From assembly GCA_019914995.1 (NCBI GenBank), contig CM034136.1:5719270-5783269 (forward strand): 64,000 bases of DNA. Reading direction: 5' to 3'. Origin of the DNA: Acanthochlamys bracteata (Eukaryota; Streptophyta; Magnoliopsida; Pandanales; Velloziaceae). The notes under the pieces were generated by a model, which was not told the DNA's origin, did no database searches, and saw only the letters and a list, made by a program, of their open reading frames with translations. Below, piece by piece: positions 10,826 to 25,000 of this stretch (position 1 is the stretch's first letter; each line of letters opens with the position of its first letter). The translations under genes and the position numbers were made by a program.

Positions 10826-13800
10826 TGTTGGGCATGCAAGTTAGGTTAGGTTCGGATTAGTAATATGTAGGGCTTGATAGTTTCGAGTGAAAGACGAACT
10901 AGTTTGATGGGCTAGGACCTACGTAGTAGCATAGGGGCGCAGTGTGGTACCCAAGTAAAAAACAAGCTAGTTAATTTGGAGGTGACCCATTAACTCGTCT
11001 TGAATTGGACCAGGTGGATTCTAATTTAATGGGCTTAACAGTCCACGCTTTTTAATAGTCTCATATTGACTGGGTACTGAAATAAGTATGTGATTATAAG
11101 TGGGAGATACTAATCCATAAGAGATTGGCCATTCCTTTTAGTGTGGGAATTCGATCTTACACTATCTGACAAGCACATTCTCCCATCTTCCCACTATCCA
11201 TTTACCTATACATGAGCAACGATACTCAAAGAGAGACGCACATGATCACCTTAATTAGAAGCTATTGCCTTTTTACTGTTTTATTGTTCATGCTATTTTT
11301 AACCCCAAGGATTAGTTCTCCTATTCTCTAGCAACTTCATGTCATATACGTCTGTCTTGTATAGATTACAGAAGTAAAATTTATTTAAGAAGGATGTGTT
11401 ATACAGTATATACTTCTTGAACAACTGAAGCTGTCTCACCAGTGAGTCAGGACAAGTGGACCCTGTCAGGACTAAGAAACGTGTCAGATTTAAAGCCAGG
11501 ATCTTGAGAATTTTAGTAAGAGATCACAGTCTAGGACTCAACTGGTAGTCTCTATCTAAATGGTTTTTGCTTGAAGTTACGTGTTAGAATATGATGGTAT
11601 TGCAACAGTTTTGCTAGAGATGGTTTACTTTATTGTTTGGAAGTTTGCATCCTTAGTCATAAGAAGACTGGAATATATAAAAACATGGACCATGATGATT
11701 ATGAAGATGTGCCTTTGAAGGTATACACTGATGCTATATAGAATACATAGCTAGTTTCACTACAGAAGTCATTGAAAGCCTGAAAAAGATGTTGCAATGA
11801 GATTTCAGCATTCTTCTCCTATAATTTGATTTTGCTCATTCCTATAGCTCTTCACAAGCAACTGAGCAAGCGTGGTGTGGTCTAGGAATAACTTAACAAA
11901 GTGAATTACTAATTCTAGCAGTTTCATCTTATTACAATATTTGATCTCAGTTACTCACTTTGACATAAGTGTCAATATTTAACATAAGTCTCTGTATATT
12001 ACAAATTCTTTTGAGAACATCAGCGCTTCTGTCTTGCCAGACCTGGGTGTCTACTTGTCTTCATTGGTTTTACAGTTGCCGTCTATGTAAATGTACTGTT
12101 TCCAGTTAGTCTTTGTATATCTTGTGTTTGTTTTGGCACTTAGCTTTCAACTACAAAAGTAAATCAAAATTTTTATGTCAATCATTTTTCTGAGTTTTGT
12201 AGTTACAGAAAAACTTAGGAGCAGGAACTTGGAGTGACCAAGAACGTTTTATATATTAAAGCTGTTATCTTCACTCTAACATGTTCTTGATAAAGTTAGG
12301 GAAAGTCGCATATTTGTTTTGAGTTGCCATGTTGCAGGCTTAACCTCTAGATATTTGGGTTATTGGCTGCCAACATGTCATTCAGTAAGGCTATCTTTGT
12401 CACTGATACAGGCCAGCTATGCAGTCTGGTGAAATACATTTCTGTCATTTTATCAAAAGATGATGCATATGCATGTGCTATAAAGATAATGAAAGACAAG
12501 ATAGTCCTGCTATGTCATGATATACTTAGGTTGACGACCTTATCCTATCTGATCTTACTTTAGTGTGTAATATCTACAATAATAGTCTAAGATAAGTGAA
12601 GAGAAAATAGAGTGAGTTAGCTAGAAAGAATATGTGATGAGTTCACACTGGACTGTTAATTAGATAGATAGAACATGCTGTCTGATTGACAATCAAGCTT
12701 TACTGGGCCTAGATGCTGGCAGATGTTCACTCTTTGATATTGCCTTTTATCATGATAGTAAGTTGTTATGCAATTGCTTGATTGTTATTGTTTTGATGTC
12801 TAGGTTGGGTCCAATTTTGCATTGAGGGATTTCTTCTCACGTGGCAGTAAACCATGCAATTAGCAGACAAGCCATGTGAGTAATGCCCACTATTAAGACT
12901 ATACAAGGTCTAAAAGGTTAGAAGCAGCCACGTCTAGCCGTATGTTCCACTTCTCTTAAATACTTGTTCTGTGGACTTTCTGAGTTTTACTGAGAAGGCA
13001 AGGCACAGCAGTAGAGCCTAGAGGGACTTGGTTGGTTCCAGATACACCTGTTATTTTTGTCAACATGTCTGACCTGATTATAATTATAGCCTTTCAATGA
13101 TCAATAACAGTCTTTTGCTCGCATGAAGTATCTCGATTAGTTGAATAAAGCATCCTTCTTTTCTATGAGCTATTGGTTGAATCTTGTCCATAATGTTCTT
13201 CTTGTTGCGGTAGTGGTGATGGTTGAGGTCATATCTGTTTCTGGTAGTGTGTTTTCTGGTTTATGGATCTTTTCGTACATTACAATCTCATGTGAACCTC
13301 CAATCTCAGTTGTCACTGTGCTGCTGCTACATCATAATCAGATTCTCTAGTGTTTTCCTAATTAACTGCAAGACTTTTGTCTTGTGACTATTTTTCTGAA
13401 AATTGCTTCTTCATTAAGACGGGTGACTTTGAGCATTAGAACTTGTATCCATCTCTAGATGCTAGGGATTTTTGAGCATCAAAATCTTGCTGTAATTGTT
13501 AGCTTTAATAATGATGGCACTTTTATCTTAAATAAGACTGATTCTATAATTCTACCTGCAGCCATTTCTGGGTTTATTATGGCAAGTGTCCCTCTTCAGA
13601 AGACGTTTACGCGTGTGTTTGCGGTAAGTCTTTTCATTCACCAACCGCCGTATGCTTTTCTCCAGGTTAGGAATTTTTTTTCCAAAAATGTGTACGTTCT
13701 CTATTCTTGAAAATGGTCTTCCTGGTTGAAATTCTATGAAAGTGATATCCTCATGCTTAACATTCTCAATTTCAATAATACCTTAGAAGGTAGCTTCATT

Positions 13801-14025
13801 CTTGGGTTAAAAATGGAGTCAAGGGAGATGAATCCCTAACTAGTACAAGTTATTAATGTCAACTTCAGAAGGGAAGTTACATTCGAAGAATCATTCATTA
13901 CACAGTTTGATTTTTTTCTTATAATTCTCTTGAATACTTTTTTTTTATAAATCTGACTGCAGAATCTTTAATTATTTGATTGTACTTTTAAAATCACATT
14001 TTAGATTCAAGCTCCTCTAGAAGGC
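10826..14025 (+). other. Intergenic region without a recognisable gene
   Basis: Composition is less AT-biased than the surrounding repeat blocks and a few short open frames occur (for example 12363-12563 and 13459-13710), but none shows a known motif or connects to others through phase-consistent splice sites. Around 10830-11250 the text looks like inserted repeat sequence that replaced the tail of the L17 pseudogene, but no terminal repeats are clear. I see nothing else I can name. Confidence 0.5.
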
Positions 14026-14033
14026 ACTTGAAG

Positions 14034-14584
14034 TAGGGGTGGCAAATTTCGACTCGACCCGAAAATCCGACTGAAGCCGACCAGAAAAGGTCGAGTTCGG
14101 GTCAAGTTTTATTCGGGTTCGGATCGATTCGAAAATGATCCGAAAAATTTAAACGAGTTCGGGTTGATCCGAAATTGACTCGTTTAATCCGTATAACTAT
14201 TTATGTACTATATATTACTTAATAATTAGAAAAAAATAGAAAAAAATTTGAAGTTAATTTGTATATATATATTTTTAATTTATCTTAATTTTAACTAATT
14301 TTTATTTAATTTATAAATTTTGTCAAAATTAATATTTTTTAAAATATATTATAATTAATAATATATATATATATTATTAAAAAAATTAATATTTATATTT
14401 TTTATTTAATAATTTAATTATTAAATGGGTCAATCCGAGTTTGATCCGATTATAAATAGGTTGGGTTAGGATTGACAATTTTGATCCATATAAATAAATA
14501 GATCGGATTAGAATTGAATAATTTTGACCCGATTATTTTATGTGTCGATTCGAAATTGATCTATTAATTCATATTGTCACCCTA
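14034..14584. mobile_element. hAT-type non-autonomous element with 8-bp target duplication
   Basis: The 551-bp element starts TAGGGGTGGCA and ends TGTCACCCTA, an 11-bp imperfect terminal inverted repeat. It is flanked by ACTTGAAG at 14026-14033 and again at 14585-14592. An 8-bp duplication with short TIRs of this type is the hallmark of the hAT superfamily. Both ends are rich in repeated motifs of the kind CGAAAATGATCCGA and GAAATTGACTCG, as expected of subterminal transposase-binding repeats. The AT-rich middle has no coding frame. A related copy lies at 38645-39211. Confidence 0.85.
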
Positions 14585-14592
14585 ACTTGAAG

Positions 14593-17500
14593 GCACTTGT
14601 CTCTCCAGTGCGAACCAACACGTGCACAACAAGAGATATCTTTCGGTATGAACGCTACTCTTTATATCCATGATAGTTGGAAGAACTGTTGTCAAGTCAA
14701 ATAAACTCCAAAACCAAAATCCATTCGCTGATTTTGTTCGATGACGATAAAGTGTGGAAAGTTCTTGCAGGACTAATTGATAATTGCTGGAAGCATGCAA
14801 GTTTAAGGTGTTTATGCTCTAGGAATCTTTTGATGATTTAGGACACAGTTCATTTGTTCTAAAGTCATCTGAAGTAGGTTTTAAAAATTAAATTATTAAA
14901 AAGAGAGCATACAAAATTAAATGATAGTGATCAATCCACAATTAGATTGGGTAGCCGAGATTTATTGATCTCAATCTTCACGAGATAAGCATATTTGATT
15001 AATGTGCACCATATCCTTCTTTTACAAAACGAAAATCATGTGTTTGCTTGGTTCAACATACTCGATCTAAACTTTTGGTCTTCAAAAAAAAGTTGATTCA
15101 TGAGGAGCACCAAGGTCTACTTGTTTGAATTGAAATTGAAAATACAGAATATGTTCGGTTATTATTAAACGCAGCAAAAATATAAAATATACTAAAAAAT
15201 TTTGCGTACGTAATATGAAAAATTGAGGTAATAGCAAGATAAATATAAAGATCAACAAATTTATGTGAATAAAATAAAAAAATTATACGGAAAGGTAAAT
15301 TAGCTTTAACAAAATTATTAAATCGAAAAAATTATAAATTTTTATATTACACTTTAAGTAGGAATTCTTACTAAAGTATTTTTTTTATCTCTCATATTTG
15401 ATATTGTAAATTATATGAACGATCTTGATATATTTCAAGCAAATATTTCTCATCTATATATATAGTGTCTAAAGAAAATTCTTGAATTTTCAAACGATTG
15501 TCCTTCTCTCTTTCAATTATTTATCCAAATTTTTTAATATTTCATCTTCTAAAAAATGTTTCAAAATTATTAACCTTTAGCTTTTCAACTTTCTAGATGT
15601 TTCATCTTTCTTAATTTTTGACATTCTATTATAAATACATATTTAATTTATTATATTCTAATAAATTACTAATTTATATAATAGTTTTACAATATCTAAT
15701 AAAAAATGTATATGACACTCGCATATACGCATATATCAATACATGTCTTGTATATGCAAAACGTGTGTTTTACGGACCGAAAATATGTTGAAACTTTATG
15801 GAATTAGGATTTAATTAAATTTCATGATCAGTACAACTAAAATTTTGTTCTTAAAGATTTAATTTCTGACATATTGATATCATTTTTGTGGCGAATTTTA
15901 AATTAAAATTAAAAAAGTAATTCATATGTTGTAAAAAAATTTAAACTTAAAAAACACGAATAACTTCAATATAAAATTCTTTCTAGAATTAAATAGTTAA
16001 TACTTATATATTTTTCAAAATATTTACTCTTTAGTTATTCTAAGCATAGTCTTCATGCAACAAGTTATTTGTCTCCCTTTTTTGGTAGTGCAGCGACCTG
16101 CCATGTGTGACATTTAGGGAAGCAAAATATTTCGGTATTCTGTCGCTATCACAGGGCTTATTTTCCAACTTACTTTTTCCTTATAGGCAAGTGATTGTAA
16201 TGTGTTCTTATGCTCTTTTGACTGAAAGTTCTCTTAGTCTAAGCTGAAACAGAAATTTTGGTTATAGGATTTTGCCATCTGGGTTTTAAGAACAAAACCT
16301 GGACGCAATTGTCGAATCAAAGTTCTAATTAATGGAATGTTAATTTGTTTTCTTCTTCTTTTTATTCCTTTAGATTTTGCTATGATCAACTGATGAAGTT
16401 AAACATCGGTGATATTCAGAAATTAGAGTACAAGCTTGATTGAATTTCTTAAGATTTTTCTTACATACTCGTTAGACTGCCGACGAGAAATTAAGACAAA
16501 TGTCTACTGTGACAGAAGGATTCCAATAAAGTTTTGGTAGATTTCGAAAACTTAGGAGATGTGTTTGACATGAACCGAATTTTAAGAAAAAAAATACGGT
16601 AACAAGAATTCAAAATTTTATTTAGCACTTACAAATAACTCCAGTAATATTATTGAGCTTCTAAGCTAATCAACTTGTGTTTGATTCGTATACAGACGGA
16701 CGCAATGTAATGCACTTAGAACAAAGAACCTTCACTGGTGCTTGTAAAGAATGATAAATTTGTTTGTAAAGAATGATACTTAGCAAATGTGACGAATCTT
16801 AGATGATAAAAAAAATGCGCTCAAATTTTTATAATATTATTTTAGAACTATTGATAAATGATATGTGATTAAACTATTTTTAACACATGTTTTCAACAGA
16901 GTATATTTTTAATTGAACTGATGCGGCATACTTACCTATAATAAATTTAAATGAAGCAGACTATTTATCTTATAATGAACTTAGATGAAGTAAGCTACCT
17001 GTTCTAAAATTAACTGAATTATTTGTTCTAAAATATAGCAAATAAATGTTTCTACATGTCATGAAATAAATAGGCTATTTTGTCCTACATTAAATCAAAC
17101 CACAAAATGCTATAAATATTATAAATCATAAAGTTAAACTAGCCTACATTTTGCGCGATTGGTTCAAACTTGCTTTGATATTATATAACAAATTTTATTT
17201 TATTTTCAAGACTAACTGGTAACGAGAAAAGTGAATCTAAATTTTTTTAATATCACTTCAGAACTATTAATAAGTAACCTGAGACTAATTTTTTTAACTA
17301 AAACTAAACAATAACTACCTAGAAAGTAAATGGGTTTGTTTTATTTTGATGTCAATGAAAAAGAGAAATCAAAGAATTGAATCTGTTAGAGAATGTTTCA
17401 GTCAGTTTTTTCTATCAAAATTAAATTTTTAAACAGTTCACGTATTTTAAATATAAATTAAATGTATAATATATTTAACTTCTAGTTCATTTCAAAAGAT

Positions 17501-18780
17501 AAAAGTGAAGCTTTGCTTTCAATTCTTTCAACAAATAATTAAAATACAAAAACTAAATTTTACTTCCAAATTTAAAAAAAATTTATAATAGATTTTTGTT
17601 AAAATTGCCGAACCAACTCGTTTACAAACCCTTCGTTCTTTTCCCATGCGAACTGACGTGGCAGTCCTTAAACCACTAACCCATTCCTTTATTTGGTAAT
17701 CGAAACTGTACTACCACAAACACTCGCACCACAAACGGCCAGAAGTAAGTAATTCATCGTCATAACAACTCAATTAATTAAATGATTTAATCATCGAAGC
17801 AGTATAAACAAAAAATTTAGGCGCGTTTGAAAATACTTTTTAATTTTTCAATTTTCGATTTTCAATAATTTTTTACAATAATTTATAAATTATTTAAAAA
17901 TAAAAATATAAAACTTTTATATTATAAAATTTTAGTATTAGTTATTATTTTTTTATATAATAATAAAAGTTTATTTTTTGAAATAAAATAAAATTTTTAG
18001 TTTAAAATAAATCACTCCTAAATGACTCTTTAATTCAAGGTTGTCAAAATTAAAATCTACATTTGACTATGATCGTAAAATCTAAATGTTAAAGTAAGAT
18101 CGTAAAATTTACATACTAATAAATTTTATAAATTTTTTTTAATACCATTAAAAAAATTTTATAAAAGTTTTTCTATATTTTTCAAAAAAAATTTTAGTAC
18201 ATTTAAAAAAAATTAATTTTTTTTAAATTTCATAAAAAATTACCCTATATTTTATAGAAAATTTTTCAAAATTATAATTTTTTAGAAAACCTTCAAAATT
18301 TTATAGAAAACACTCCAAAATTTTATAAAAAAATTCTTTCAAATATAGTTAATTATAAAAAAGTCTTTAAAAGTAAAATCGTATAAGATCGTAAAAAGAT
18401 TAGAATCTTACCGATTTTAAGATTTAAATCGAGATTTAGGTGGAATTTTATTCAAAAAGATTTTACTTGAGATCGGAATCATTTAGGTGAAGTAAAATCG
18501 TAAAATTGTAAGATTTTAAAATTTAAATCGAAATTTTGATAACCTTGCTTTAACCTGCTATAATTAGAGCTTATTTATTAACTCAATAAACTCATTTTTT
18601 AAATTTATTTTTAATATAATTTAAAATAATATTATTTATCAAATTTTAGTTTTTAAAATTAATTTTAAATTTTGATTTAGATTTAAATAAGTTTAACAAT
18701 TATTAAATGCTTAATTTTATTTTTTAAATTCATTTATAATTTAAATTTACTTCAAAATGAACACGTATTTAGTTGATACA
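14593..18780. other. AT-rich intergenic region upstream of the LOR gene
   Basis: No gene is supported. Sequence is mostly low-complexity A/T with a few more balanced patches (16070-16330 and 17610-17760). The patch at 17640-17670 contains CTGACGTGGCAG, an ACGTGGC G-box-like motif, but it is over 1 kb from the next gene. About 17819-18012 is an AT-rich block beginning GGCGCGTTTGAAA and ending AATCACTCC, probably a Tourist-like MITE. About 18565-18773 is a copy of a second AT-rich family. Confidence 0.55.
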
Positions 18781-18968
18781 TGAAGGGTAGTTTTGTCCAT
18801 CGAAACAGTATAAGAAGGGTTGCATTGCTGTGCTGCTGCAGAGTCCCTCCTCTTCCCATGACCCAATCTGCTCGACTCACGCGGGCGTTTTCATCGTCAT
18901 CGCTTCCTTTCTTGATTCGCTGCTGGTTTCCCGAAGCGGGGAAACGCGTCATTGTCGCCGGCGGTGAG

Positions 18969-20093
18969 ATGACTAGAGTCCATCCCAACGCCTCCACGTC
19001 AGCTCCGTCGTCGCCTAGTGAAGGGAGGGGGATCGGTGTTGATGCTATGGCAGTTGTTCCAGCAGAAGGCGGTGAAGTAGAGGCGTTGACGGTGTGGAGG
19101 AAATCTTTGCTGCTTAACGGGAATGGGTTCACGGTTTTTGATCCGAAAGGCAATCTCGTTTTCAGAGTTGATAATTATGCGTCTGGGAATAAGGGAGAGA
19201 TTGTGCTCATGGATGCTGCAGGAAAACCGCTTCTCACTATCCGGCGAAAGGTATCGAAGAAATTAAAACAATTTTTTCTTTATTTATTTTTTGCAGTTAG
19301 TTTTCTGATTAAACTGGAAGGTTTTAACTAGCTCTATAATATTTTTTCCCTGATTTTTGTTGAATATGTGAAGTTTTTAATTTGGAGAGTGTCTGGGATT
19401 GTCTAACGAACTGCTTTGCGTTATTCATCTTCTCTGTTTCATTATTATTGAGATGTATTAACCATTTTGATTATGTTTTTCTTTTTCTCTTATGATTTTT
19501 TATTTCGTCTTTTGGAGATTGTTTTCCTTTTTTGAGTTTTTTTTTTCTTTTGTAATACTTTGTTGTCCGTAAAAGAATAAATCTTCGAATTCTATTATAA
19601 AGAAATGTATCTCAAAGTGGATAGTTCTTTTGCAAATATTTCTAATTCATCTTGTTAGCAAGTCCAAGTTTTTAACAAGATGTTCTTAATTTGGAATGAG
19701 CAGAAGATGAGCTTGGGCGACCACTGGCTGATCTACAACGGAGAGGAATCAGTTAACCCTCGGTTCTCCGTTAAGAAACATGTTAACTTAGTCCAGTCCA
19801 AGGCTCTTGCCCACATCTCCCCGTGCCCAAATGCCGTCAATGGCAATGGCAACGCCGGAGGTTATGATGTGGAGGGTTCTTATTCACGGAGGTGCTGTGT
19901 TGTGTATGACAGTGAACGGCGGCAACTGGCTGAGATCTGTCGCAAGGAGGCTGCCAAGGGTGTTGGTTTCGGCCTTGATGTGTTCAGACTCGTTGTCCAC
20001 CCGGGAATCAACTCTTCCCTCGCTATGGCCATAGTTATCCTACTTGAACAAATGTTCGGCTCTCGTCCTTCGTTCATTAGAACTAATAATTAG
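18969..20093 (+). CDS. LURP-one-related (LOR) protein
   Basis: Two exons, 18969-19250 and 19704-20093, joined phase 0, encode 223 residues, the usual size for the LOR family. The start MTRVHPN is family-like and is followed by a low-complexity linker, then LTVWRKSLLLNGNGFTVFD, LVFRVDNY, GEIVLMDAAGKPLLTIRRK, and after the intron MSLGDHWLIYNGEE. The fold of this family is a tubby-like beta barrel around a central helix (known from At5g01750); here the C-terminal hydrophobic helix is LVVHPGINSSLAMAIVILLE. Some members are linked to basal defence against oomycetes, but most have no assigned role. An in-frame upstream ATG at 18780 would add 63 residues unlike the family. The acceptor at 19703 was chosen because it gives RRK-KMSLGDHW; an in-frame alternative near 19659 would insert 15 residues. 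Recognition of the family is firm; function is not. Confidence 0.9.
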
Positions 20094-22072
20094 GACCAAC
20101 AGCAACACTTTCCATCATCTTCATCGACTGTTTTTAACTCAAAGGGAGAGAATTTCTTTTTCTTTTCTTTTCTTCGGCTGCATTGATGCTGTTTAATTTG
20201 GTTCATAGTTCCTGGTGGAGGAAAGCAAAGCAGAAGAATAGGAAAGAGTCTACTAGGGATTTTAGCCTGTGATGATAACTGATGCCTTCTGTTTGTGCCA
20301 GGTTTGATTTTTTAATAAACCATGCACAAATGAAAAAAAAAAACTCAGATAAATCATAAATCATATACTTGTTCTATTCTTTGCTTTCAGAGTCTTATTA
20401 GAGTGCAATTATGCTGCTAGTTAGAATATTTCTTTTTCTTCTTCTTCTTCTTGTTCAGACCAACTGCTTAATTTATGTTGAGGGATAAGCTTCTTAGCTC
20501 AAGTATCTCAGATATTATCATTGGTTCTGTTGCTAATAGTTAATTAATCAATGATTCCGTAGCGACCAGTTCAACTTTGCTGATGCAGATTCATTAGATT
20601 TTCAAAATGTTAAAAAACCTCAGATTTAATGCTTGGCAAGCTTGTATTCATCTTTAGACTACAGCATTATAACTATTTAAGCAGAGTCTTGATAATTAAT
20701 TTTGTCTTCAGTGTGAGCACAACAAAGAATAAACTCTATTGTAGCCAAAAGTGCTTTCTTAATCACTTGCTATTATTCTGACAAAACCAATTGGGTTCAG
20801 ATCTGGAACTTACCACAGTTGTCGCGTTAAAAATACCCAGTTGTCCATGAAAACAATGTGTTGTCTCATTCAAATTTTGATAAGTTGAAGTTTGGCTAGA
20901 CTTGGACGGACTCCGTCCAGATTCGGTAGTCTTCGAAGTTTTGGAATACAATTAAACAAAAAGATGAGGCATACTACCCATGGATTACATCAAGCTGGCG
21001 GTGGATGAATCCGAATCGAATTATTATTTATTACGATATTTTTCGTTTCATTATGTTGCGTGAAAACGAATATAAAATTTGATGTATATTTGTTGAGGTC
21101 TCTAAATCAGTACCACATGATCAGAATCCGAAGACGGTGACAATAGGATGCTTTGTGAGTTATAAACTTTAATGCGCGTGAGAGGAAGAGAAAGAAAGTT
21201 CAGGAGTTTTTTGAAAAGGAAACCTGACTTGAATAGGGTTGGTTTTCGTTCTTGCACGCAATTTCGTTTTCATGAACCAAATACCTGACCGAAAAGTTGG
21301 GCAATGCTACATAAACAGTGCGAAACTATTAGGTGAGAAATGCGTGAGGCAATTTGAACACTCAAAGCGGGCTCCAACTGCAGCCAGTATTATATTATAC
21401 TCCAACACGAATCTGATTGTCATGTGAAAAGAGTCGGTAGTGCTATTTAACATAAGGTTCATATAGTCGATCTTACCAATGAGTGTTTTTGATTTTTGAT
21501 TGTTGATTTATTTTCCAGTATTGTCAAATGAAGTTATTTATTCAGCTGATACCTATTAAAATTTTTACGCAAACACCAAGTATTTGCAAGCAACCGATAG
21601 ATATTTAAAAACTTAATCCGTTTCCGTGTTGGGTAGATATTAGATTCTGGTTTAAAACATATCGTCAGAGGAAAAAATAAATAAATTCTATAACAAAACT
21701 CAGTGGCCCGCCCATGTATGTTCGAAAATTGGTCCTGAAGGAACGTGGGCAACAACAAAAGCCCATTTAGGTCCTTACTGGATCCATAAGGAATCTGAAC
21801 GGGAATAATCCACCCACCGCGACATCTAGAGCCTGCACCGTTGAATAAGACACAAAGAAATTGAAAGATAGAAAAAGAAGAGCGAGTACAGATTCCCTCC
21901 ACAACATTAACGCCTGTGTCCCAGAAACATCTCGAACTATTACTTCTCTTCTTCTTGGACTCCTGTACTTGATTTTCTGTCTGCAACAGTTAGAATTTCA
22001 GTCTTGATTTTGTTTTTGGTTGATTAGATTGGGTTTTGAAGTGAGCCAGATATTGTGTCTGAGTTGAGAGAG
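20094..22072. other. Intergenic region between LOR and phosphoglycerate mutase genes
   Basis: Holds the LOR 3' untranslated sequence, a CTT-rich tract near 20430-20455 and, towards 21790-22072, the probable leader of the next gene. Small frames at 20763-20951 and 21534-21986 on minus have no known motif and are not supported as genes. Confidence 0.55.
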
Positions 22073-25000
22073 ATGGGTAGTTCATGGAAGTTAGAGGATC
22101 ACCCAAAGATTTCCAAGGGGAATATGGTGACCGTTGTTGTGCTTGATGGATGGGGAGAAGCTGAAGCTGACCAGTACAACTGCATCGACAAAGCTGGCAC
22201 GCATACCATGGATTCCCTCAAGAAGGTGATCAGTCACTAACTTGCATCTTTTCTTCTTCTTCTTTTTTCCCCCTTTATTCTTATTAGTTCAGTTCAAAGT
22301 CTGATGTGAATTTTCATACAGCCTTCATATATTAGTCGGTGATGTTAAGAAGAATGCTTGATGCAAGATTAGGACTGCATAGATCGATGGTTTGGTAGAT
22401 ACTTAGCTCATATACGGAGTTATCATTCTTCAAATTATAGTCTGCATTCTCTTTGACTATTACAAGCTTTCATCTCTATTAGGTGAATATGAGTTTTGAT
22501 ATGATTTGTGTCAAAGGTCCACGATGATAGTTATTCAGTAACGAAATTTGTATTATGATGGTCCTTAATTTTGTTAGATCAGAAATGCAATGTGCTTATT
22601 TTGTTTTTGTGTTAGAGTGTTGTCTGATGTCATAGATGATAATAGACAAGAGTGCTGAAATGTGAATCCCGTCCTTACCTCCTGTCCCTACCTGCATTGC
22701 TTTGCCAATAGTTCAAGCATTGTCATCTAGTGACATGGTGCTAATCCCCCCCCTGCTTTTATTCAGGTTGGGATCAGTACTCTGCATGATGCACTTGGAT
22801 TTATCATCACATATTCCATCTTCGTATATATAAGCAACCTGCGAAAAGAGCCTTGTGATCTTTGTACTATAGACTCCAAATACATCCAGGATGTCAATGT
22901 ACTTCCTTGCTTTTGTTCTTGGTGTAGTATACTAACATTTTTCTGTTTTATTTTCATGCATTAAGAGTGCCCCTGATAGATGGAGGTTGCTTAAAGCTCA
23001 TGGAACGGCTGTAGGGCTTCCTACTGATGATGACATGGGCAATAGTGAAGTGGGTCACAATGCTTTAGGTGCTGGAAGGATATATGCTCAAGGGTACGAG
23101 TCTTTCTGCAAATTTTTTATTTCATTATGCATCCCAAAAATTAAAAACTTGATCATCTCCATAGCTTCTTATTACACATCCTTCATTTCAAATAGCCATG
23201 CATCATAAATATCCGTAGTGCACAGGCTTACTTCAATGTAGCTCTGACATCTTTGGCTGCAAATATGTGCTAATGAAATAAACTTTCTGTTGTGTCCTGA
23301 GACCAATTAAACAACCTTTTTTACATGCACAGTGCAAAATTGGTTGATCTTGCACTTGCATCTGGAAAGATATATGAAGGAGATGGTTTTAAGTACATTA
23401 AGGAAAACTTTGCGAAAGGTACTTTGCATCTTATTGGATTACTGAGTGATGGCGGCGTCCACTCCCGTCTTGATCAATTACAGGTACCTTTGGGTTGCAA
23501 ATGACCCTAGTCTCTCCTGAGCTTGTTTTAGTGGCCAAAATGAATGATTGTTGTTTAAAATTTGCAGCAACTAATTAAAGGTGCCAGTGAGCACGGTGCT
23601 AAAAGAATTCGTGTTCACATACTTACTGATGGTCGTGATGTTCTGGATGGTTCTAGTGTAAGCTTACTAGAGAGACTTGAGAATGACTTAGCACAATTGA
23701 GGGAAAAGGGTGTTGATGCTCAGGTTGCATCAGGTGGTGGGCGGATGTATGTAACCATGGACCGCTATGAGGTAATTCTACTGTTTTGGTTTTCGGAAAT
23801 ATCTGCTATTGATGTCCAACTTCATATGATAACTTTACTGCCGTCAATGCTTTGCAGAATGATTGGGAGGTTGTCAAGCGAGGTTGGGATGCCCAAGTTC
23901 TTGGTGAAGCACCTTACAAGTTTAAAAATGCTCTTGAAGCAGTGAAGAAACTCAGGGAAGATCTGAAGGCTAATGATCAGTATTTGCCTCCTTTTGTAAT
24001 AGTTGATGAGAGTGGCAAAGCAGTTGGACCTGTAGAGGATGGTGATGCCGTTGTAACATTCAATTTTCGGGCAGATCGCATGATTATGCTTGCCAAAGCT
24101 TTAGAATACGAGGGCTTTGACAAATTCGATCGCGTCCGATTCCCAAAGATCCGTTATGCTGGAATGCTTCAGTATGATGGTGAACTAAAGCTTCCTAGTC
24201 ACTATCTTGTTTCTCCACCTGAGATAGAGAGGACATCTGGGGAATACCTAGTCCACAATGGAATTCGCACTTTTGCATGCAGGTTTTTCTTATCCCTTTC
24301 AAAAAGAAAAGTTTCTTGAATTTCATATTAGGTAGCTTAGCTTCAACTACGAAGAAAACTTTGATATTTATATAACTTCTTTTTTAAAGTTTTTATTCTC
24401 ATCAACATTGTACGGGTCTCGTTTCTTGGGAGGCATAGAGTGCCTATGGTGAAGTGAAAATCTTTATGCATCTTCTTTCTAGAGGGTTTTATTCCTCGTG
24501 AACATTGTAATCCATATCTTGTTTCTTGCATGGGTAACTGTCAAAGTCAGATGCCTTCCTATTGAGTTCATGTTTTCTGTTGTGGATAGGACATACATAA
24601 TCACAATTGTTGTTCCGTTGTTTCCAGTGAGACTGTCAAATTTGGGCATGTAACATTCTTTTGGAATGGAAATCGTTCTGGGTACTTTGATGCCAGCAAG
24701 GAAGAGTATGTTGAAATCCCTAGTGACATTGGTAAGCCATTCAATGTCCAACCAAAAATGAAGGCTTTGGAGATTGCTTCAAAGGCAAGAGATGCTATTC
24801 TTAGTCGGAAGTTTGATCAGGTAGGCCAATTAATAAGCTGCTAGTGCAAGGTGCCTCGTTTGCTTTCTTCTTTTACTAAATTCAGTTATAGATTCGTGTC
24901 AACATTGCCAACGGCGACATGGTGGGCCACACCGGTGATATAGAAGCTACTATTGTCGCTTGCAAGGCTGCCGATGAAGCTGTCAAGGTATGTCGTTATA

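Noticed and set aside
18752..19153. 133-codon minus frame over the LOR gene
   Set aside because: It is antisense to LOR exon 1, whose plus-strand family match is clear.
21534..21986. 150-codon minus frame before the mutase gene
   Set aside because: No motif, and it covers the probable promoter and leader of the mutase gene.
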